This document shows, piece by piece, positions 59,170-64,000 of a DNA stretch of 64,000 bases. The number at the start of each line of letters is the position of its first letter. The stretch's first letter is position 1. The position numbers and the translations under genes were made by a program. Under the pieces are notes generated by a model. That model saw only the letters and a program-made list of their open reading frames with translations. It ran no database searches and had not been told where the DNA came from. Source of the stretch: Trametes villosa (taxonomy: Eukaryota; Basidiomycota; Agaricomycetes; Polyporales; Polyporaceae); NCBI GenBank assembly GCA_002964805.2, contig PUDQ02000079.1, forward strand, positions 62,001 to 126,000. Direction: 5' to 3'.

Positions 59170-60200
59170 CGTCGTCGCGCCGGGCGCTAGGCGCGCTTGT
59201 CTCCTGCCTGTTGGCCGGCGTTCACCTACCTGCAACGCGGCCACCAGCTTTGTCCGACTTCAACGCCCCACCGTCTCTTCGCCGAACAGAAGTCCTCTTT
59301 TTCCGTCCTCTCCACCCCTCTCCATCTGCCCCCTCGCGCGCGGAAGCTCTCACCGCGACCGCTCCCGGGGGTCCGCAGCCACCGCCCTCGACCCCTCCCT
59401 CCTCCCCGATACTCACTGGTCAAAGAAGGCCTCGCCTCATCCGATACCTTGTCGCCATATGCGGCCCCGCCGTCGTCCGCCGCAGACGACTGAAGATGCG
59501 TTCTCGCCGCCTCCGGGCGAACGCACGCGGATGAACACGCACGAACTGCTCCGCGCCGCCATGGTGCCCGCCCACGCCTACATACACGACCAGGCACCGG
59601 CACACCATGGGAGGCGGCGTATACTAGGAGCCTACGCCCGGGGCGGAGGGCTCGGGAGGGGAGGGGCGGCAGCGCGCGCGTTCGCGCGGTATGTAGGGGT
59701 GGGGGAGAGCGAGGACATCGTCCGAACATGGCAAGACCGTGCACCGTGCCGACCCGTGCGCACACTGCGGCCGCGATGTAGCAGTAATGAAGTAGTACCT
59801 ATCACGCAGTAGCTGGCCGCGCCCTCGCAGATACACGTACATATATACGCTCTGCAGCTGTACATATACCTGTACCGTGTGGCGTTGTGCTCGCTGGCGA
59901 GCACGGCTGTCTGCATGCTAATGTATATAACTCGCGTCTGCCTAATATGCTGCGTAACACGTCGTTCTTCAGTGTTTCATCGCCGCCGCGAACGCTGAGT
60001 CCCAGGAGTCGGCGTCGTGGCGCACAGCGTAGCGCACGTGACTCGCAGCACTGACACGTCCGCGACGTTCACGCTCATCCTCGTTCACTCGGACTTGGCG
60101 GGCTACAAGTACTTGCGTTTCTCCTCGCTTTGCGTGCTCGTTCTCTGCACCCCCTAGGCACTTCTATTCTACCGGGAACGACTCCGCCAGACGACGCAAG
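59170..60200. other. Intergenic region PBS2-GOT1
   Basis: GC-rich sequence here covers the PBS2 3' untranslated region and the GOT1 promoter. Long open frames on both strands are compositional. No repeat or RNA was seen. Confidence 0.5.
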
Positions 60201-60920
60201 ATGTGGCTCACAGATGCGCAAAGTGCGTCGGCTCGCCTCACGCGTACCAAACATGATGAATGCGTGGTACTCACCGCGCACGTCCCGAACAGAAATCGGC
60301 GTCGCGCTGACGTCCTTCGGAGGACTGTTCATGCTCCTCGGTGTGCTCCTCTTCTTCGACGGCGCACTCCTCGCGCTCGGAAACGTACGCCCTCCGTCCC
60401 ATCCCTCCATGTTCCACCCGTGCTCACGCCCTACGCCGCGTCCAGATCCTCTTCCTGTCGGGGCTGACGCTCATCATCGGGCCCTCGAAGACGTTCTACT
60501 TCTTCGCGCGGAAACAGAAGCTGCGGGGGACGGTGTGCTTCATCGGCGGCATCCTGCTCGTGTTCTTCAAGTGGCCGTTCATTGGGGTCATCGTCGAGAC
60601 GTTCGGGTTCCTCAATCTCTTCGGGTACGTGTCCCTCCCTCTTCCACTCGCTCTGGTCCGCCCCCGTGCATTCTCGCTGTGCATCCTCCCGCTCGACCGC
60701 TATATTGGAGGCTAACCGTTACACATGCGTGCAGAGACTTCTTCCCCGTCATCTTGACGTTCCTCCGACAACTACCAGGGATTGGGCATGTATTGACCCT
60801 TCCCTACATTCGCGACGTAAGCCCCATCTCACGTGTTCGGACCGCCACACGAGATGCTGATACCGTGGCGTTGTATAGGTTGTCGACCGGTTGGCAGGCT
60901 CGCGAACGTCTGTTGTATGA
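60201..60920 (+). CDS. GOT1: Golgi transport protein 1
   Basis: Five exons (60,201-60,222; 60,293-60,384; 60,446-60,624; 60,735-60,816; 60,879-60,920) give 138 residues, the usual length for the family. It starts MWLTDAQKIGVALTSFG and carries the conserved LFFDGALLALGN, LFLSGLTLIIGPSKTFYFF, KLRGTVCFIGGI, FKWPFIG, FGDFFPVILTFLRQLPGIG and PYIRDVVDRLAGSR. Four hydrophobic segments fit the known tetraspan topology. Got1 cycles between ER and Golgi and supports COPII vesicle formation and fusion with the Golgi. The first exon is only 22 bases and splits a lysine codon. Confidence 0.96.
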
Positions 60921-62464
60921 TGAGAGCATATATTCCCTTCCCGGTTTCAATTCACGGAGATACGCAGCACATATACCCGAGTGGTACAGCGTGATCGAAA
61001 ACGACAGGGCCAATAAGTGCATCTGCCGACATACCGGCGAACCCTCAGCCGGCTGCCTGAATTCCTGCCGCTCATAGCGGACGAAGAGATTTATTGGCCG
61101 TGCAAAGCCTCGGAGCGCAACACACGAACATGTAGTCGTACATGACACTCGCCCGAAGGGTCGCCGCGGACCCATCGATTGAACAAGGTTATGGTTCAAG
61201 AGCCTTCAAGCAACCTCCTGCCCTCGTCTTCTGCTTCGAACGGGGTGGGCCTAAATGGGTACTGTGCGAGCGCACGGCGGCAGGGGCTGAATCTAGCGCA
61301 CGTGAATGCCCGAAGGCGGACGGTAGACCGTAGCATCGTGGACGAGCGGACGCCACCGTCTTACGAGACTCGCGAGCACTGCCGCCGGGCCCCTGCTGCA
61401 GCCCAGCGCCTCCCAGCGCCCATAGGCTAAACCGAACCGCCACCGGAAGAGGAGCAAGTTTGCAAGGGGCGCGATCCTCGAAGCCCTGGGGAGTGAGATC
61501 GGTGCGGGTTGGGGAGGATGCATTCCGGCACCCGAGTAGGTGGAGGAGGCGAGTGGTGAGGTCGCTCCGATGAGTCAACGGCGCCGATGTAGTATGGAGA
61601 TGCGGGCGGCAGCATCGGCGGGTAGGTACGTAGCGACGTGGAGGGTACCTTCGGAGAGCAGACAGAGGGCTTGGTGGCGCGGAGCCGTGGGCGAGCAAGC
61701 GGGCCGGCAGAGATGAGCAGTTCCTTGGGTGGTACGACAGGAACGGGCCAAGTGCGCAGGGGCGTCGGCCGACGTGTGTACTGCTGTGGACGTCTGGCGA
61801 CGGCCCACTTTCATTTTGTCGGATGGTAGACGCGTCGTCCGGTTTATTGAAGACCCATTATGAGCAATGAACTTGCCGAGGGAGAGGCGGCACAGCAGGG
61901 ACCGAGGGCGGGACGGAATCAATTGCAACCGGAGGTATGGTAGCCGTCGCGAGTCAACCAGAGTCGCGTCGCGTCGCGAGGGACCGAGCCGTTGCCCAGG
62001 CAGTGCTCTCGTATGGCTGCCGTAGTCGACGGTTTACAGCGGGCAGGCTCTCAAGAGTGTCGACTGGGATAGCACAAGTATGTTTTATGCCAGAAAACAT
62101 AAGTAGTGGTGGCCTCGTGGCGCGGGAGACGCCCTGAAAGGCAAAAGGTAGCTTGATTGGGGCGGAGCTGGAACTTCTGATGGGGGACTAGCGCGGTCAC
62201 ATGACGATGTTGGGATTGGGTTCGCACGCGTCCCCAGCCAGCACACCCAGCCTTAAGTTACTTACTTGTCCTCTCCTCCTCCTCCCGCCCCTTCCCGCCC
62301 CCGCCCCGTCGTCCCCGCCCCCCTTGACGGCGCTCCGTCAACACGTGTACCGACGTCCGACCCGCTCTGTCCGACGCCCGCACACACCGCCGCAGGCCCC
62401 GACGACTGATCGCCATCTCCGCCCATCTGTATCCACACCTTCCTTTGTCTCTCTGGGTCTCGCT
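60921..62464. other. Intergenic region
   Basis: It contains the GOT1 3' region, a GC-rich middle with compositional open frames on both strands (for example minus 61,698-61,189), and the upstream region of the next gene with a C-rich tract at about 62,275-62,330. No gene was supported. Confidence 0.45.
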
Positions 62465-64000
62465 ATGCTCCTCTCCCCCAACCCCGAGTACATCGCCTTC
62501 AGACCATCAAAACGTGACTCCAGCATGTCCCCCTCGTGCCGCTCCTCCACTCCCCGCTTCCTCAGCACGCCCCCAAGACAATCAGCCAACTCCCCCTTCG
62601 CATTCGACTCCCCCATGCTCACGCCCTCCCCCCTCAGACGCCAGGCCCTGCCCATCCCCGCTCCGGTAGAACAGGACGACGTCTTCCAGTCGCCTCTCCG
62701 CGCATATAGCCCGTACTCGCACCGCTCTTCGTTCGAACATGGTTCCTCTATGGCTATCGACGACGACGACGATCTCTTTCTCGGGCCTGCTTCCTCCTCG
62801 TCCTCGCATATAATCCCTCCCTCCTCGCCTGCACCCCTCCGTACACCGCTTCGCACACCGATCAAGGACTCGCTGCAATATTCGCCTGACCGCGCTGCTT
62901 TGTCCGTCAAACACCTCAACGCCGTCCCGTCTCTGATCGCTTCTGCAAGCGCCGGCACTAAGCGCAAACCGACGCCCATATGCACCACCCCCTCTCGCAG
63001 CCGAACCATGACGCCGCTCAACGTCACCTCCGCTGCCGCTACCCGTCCCCACCCAGATTCTGGCTCTCTGCTCTTCGACCGCCTCGCGCCCATCTCCGCC
63101 CCCCGTTTCTGCTCACGCACCCCCCAGAGCAAGGCGGAGACCGAGCTCCATCTAAAGAAGCAGGCAGAGACGATGACCATGTTGAGCATTCGCGACCTCG
63201 ATCACTCTCCGGACGAGAGCGACCAGGACTCGGATACGGACGAGAAGGGGACAATAGACCACCAGCAGCGTCTCTTTCTGGCAACTCCCGGCGGCTCAGG
63301 CGCACCATTATCCTCTATAAAGCCCAGGACGCGCCTCAAGCCCATCGCCAACGTCAAGTCCCCCGGCCTCGAGGTCTTGACGCGCAAGGGCCTCATCAAC
63401 GACGAAGAGGTCGCCGAGGCCGTCTCTCCCGGCGGCCACGTTACCAAGCGGCGCGCCCGCACACGCCCCGTGTCCGCCGAGCTGCTCGATTCGGTGCACA
63501 ATACGCCCGCTGCCTTTCATACTCAGGTGAGCCACTCCCTTTGTGGCGTCCTAGCCACACCGTGGCTGATAGCCGCGGGCGCGCAGACCACATCCACCCC
63601 ACGCATAAATGAGAGCGTGGGCGCCAGCAGCGTCGCCTTCCCTTCCGCTCGCACCATGCGCACCCGCACCAAGTCCAACTCTTCCACGACCTCCTCCGAA
63701 TCCGGTTCGCCGCGGCGTCGGCTCCACCCCACCGCCAGCGCTATGCCTCGCACTCGCACCCAGTCGCATACAAGCCGCACCCTGAACCGCCTTCAGAGCT
63801 CTAGCTCGGCTACACTGTTCTTCGGGCCTGCAATCACACGTAGTACGACCAGCGTCAACAAGGGCTCCACGAAGCGCGGCAGTAGGGCGCCCTCAACAGC
63901 GAACTCTCCTGCCCAGCCTTTGTTCCTCCAGCCCGACACGCCTTCCGCTCACCGTCCCAAGATCGTGAGTCGCCACAGCTACGCCGGATCAGATGGTCAG
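62465..64000 (+). CDS. Ser/Thr/Pro-rich protein, N-terminal part (runs off the window)
   Basis: The plus-strand frame opens at ATG 62,465 (MLLSPNPEYIAFRPSKRDSS) and stays open to the window end, 512 codons. A 60-base intron at 63,526-63,585 (GTGAGC...GCGCAG) is likely and keeps the frame, and a donor at 63,966 (ATC then GTGAGTCGCC) probably ends the last visible exon. The protein is full of SP/TP sites (TPPRQ, SPLRR, RTPLRTPIK) and basic patches, with an acidic run, DDDDDLF, and SIRDLDHSPDES. This composition suggests a nuclear, cyclin-dependent-kinase-regulated protein. No domain was recognised and the C-terminus is missing. Confidence 0.7.
   Translation, partial: MLLSPNPEYIAFRPSKRDSSMSPSCRSSTPRFLSTPPRQSANSPFAFDSPMLTPSPLRRQALPIPAPVEQDDVFQSPLRAYSPYSHRSSFEHGSSMAIDDDDDLFLGPASSSSSHIIPPSSPAPLRTPLRTPIKDSLQYSPDRAALSVKHLNAVPSLIASASAGTKRKPTPICTTPSRSRTMTPLNVTSAAATRPHPDSGSLLFDRLAPISAPRFCSRTPQSKAETELHLKKQAETMTMLSIRDLDHSPDESDQDSDTDEKGTIDHQQRLFLATPGGSGAPLSSIKPRTRLKPIANVKSPGLEVLTRKGLINDEEVAEAVSPGGHVTKRRARTRPVSAELLDSVHNTPAAFHTQVSHSLCGVLATPWLIAAGAQTTSTPRINESVGASSVAFPSARTMRTRTKSNSSTTSSESGSPRRRLHPTASAMPRTRTQSHTSRTLNRLQSSSSATLFFGPAITRSTTSVNKGSTKRGSRAPSTANSPAQPLFLQPDTPSAHRPKIVSRHSYAGSDGQ

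Noticed and set aside
60130..61077. 315-codon frame overlapping GOT1
   Set aside because: It reads through GOT1 introns in the wrong phase; the spliced GOT1 model fits the family exactly.
1..64000. CRISPR array, rRNA genes, bacterial-type operons
   Set aside because: No regularly spaced repeats or rRNA sequence was seen, and gene structure is fungal with spliceosomal introns.

Overview
The window is nuclear DNA of a basidiomycete fungus, almost certainly an agaricomycete (mushroom-forming class). Genes are cut by many short GT-AG introns of 50-110 bases. The two host genes that can be named, the MAP kinase kinase PBS2 and the Golgi protein GOT1, read as fungal orthologues. The mobile DNA is of kinds typical of Agaricomycetes: KDZ-associated CxC5/CxC6 cysteine-cluster proteins, a Plavaka-type transposon protein, TET/JBP-like dioxygenases, Helitrons and large noncoding elements. 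No rRNA gene, CRISPR array or clear functional tRNA gene was seen.

Layout. Bases 1-46,000 are a transposon graveyard. 1-4,200 holds element ends, a broken F-box/LRR-like gene and a solo LTR. 4,788-9,259 is a Copia gag-protease-integrase remnant fused in frame to a Helitron helicase, ending in a Helitron-like 3' terminus. 9,398-11,283 is a SAP-domain gene whose last codons come from a transposon. 11,254-18,954 is a large imperfect palindrome made of copies of one noncoding element (called element P here) around a second Helitron piece. 19,171-21,828 is a KDZ-associated gene with a hAT MITE in an intron. 21,900-30,200 is GC-rich, gene-poor debris with a solo LTR, several MITEs and a cluster of perfect hairpins. 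30,350-33,775 is a TET/JBP-like dioxygenase gene split by a 2.5-kb fold-back element. 34,758-44,635 is one copy of P carrying five later insertions, most with readable target-site duplications: a palindromic tRNA-derived element, a hAT-like element placed in a hairpin loop, a Tc1/mariner-like transposon and two solo LTRs.

From 46,245 to the right edge the DNA is host-like: a membrane-anchored ubiquitin-like/BAG cochaperone (minus strand), an apparently intact two-gene Plavaka-type transposon (48.4-56.6 kb), PBS2 of the HOG stress pathway, GOT1 of ER-Golgi transport, and the first part of a Ser/Thr/Pro-rich protein that runs off the window.

Element P is the main unnamed system. It has no coding capacity, unlike but conserved ends sharing the inverted motif CGATTGATGAGG, a hairpin near each end, no visible target duplication when inserted into itself, and the same 3' end as the Helitron helicase locus. 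I read it as a non-autonomous Helitron-like (Helentron-related) family with long internal hairpin cassettes.
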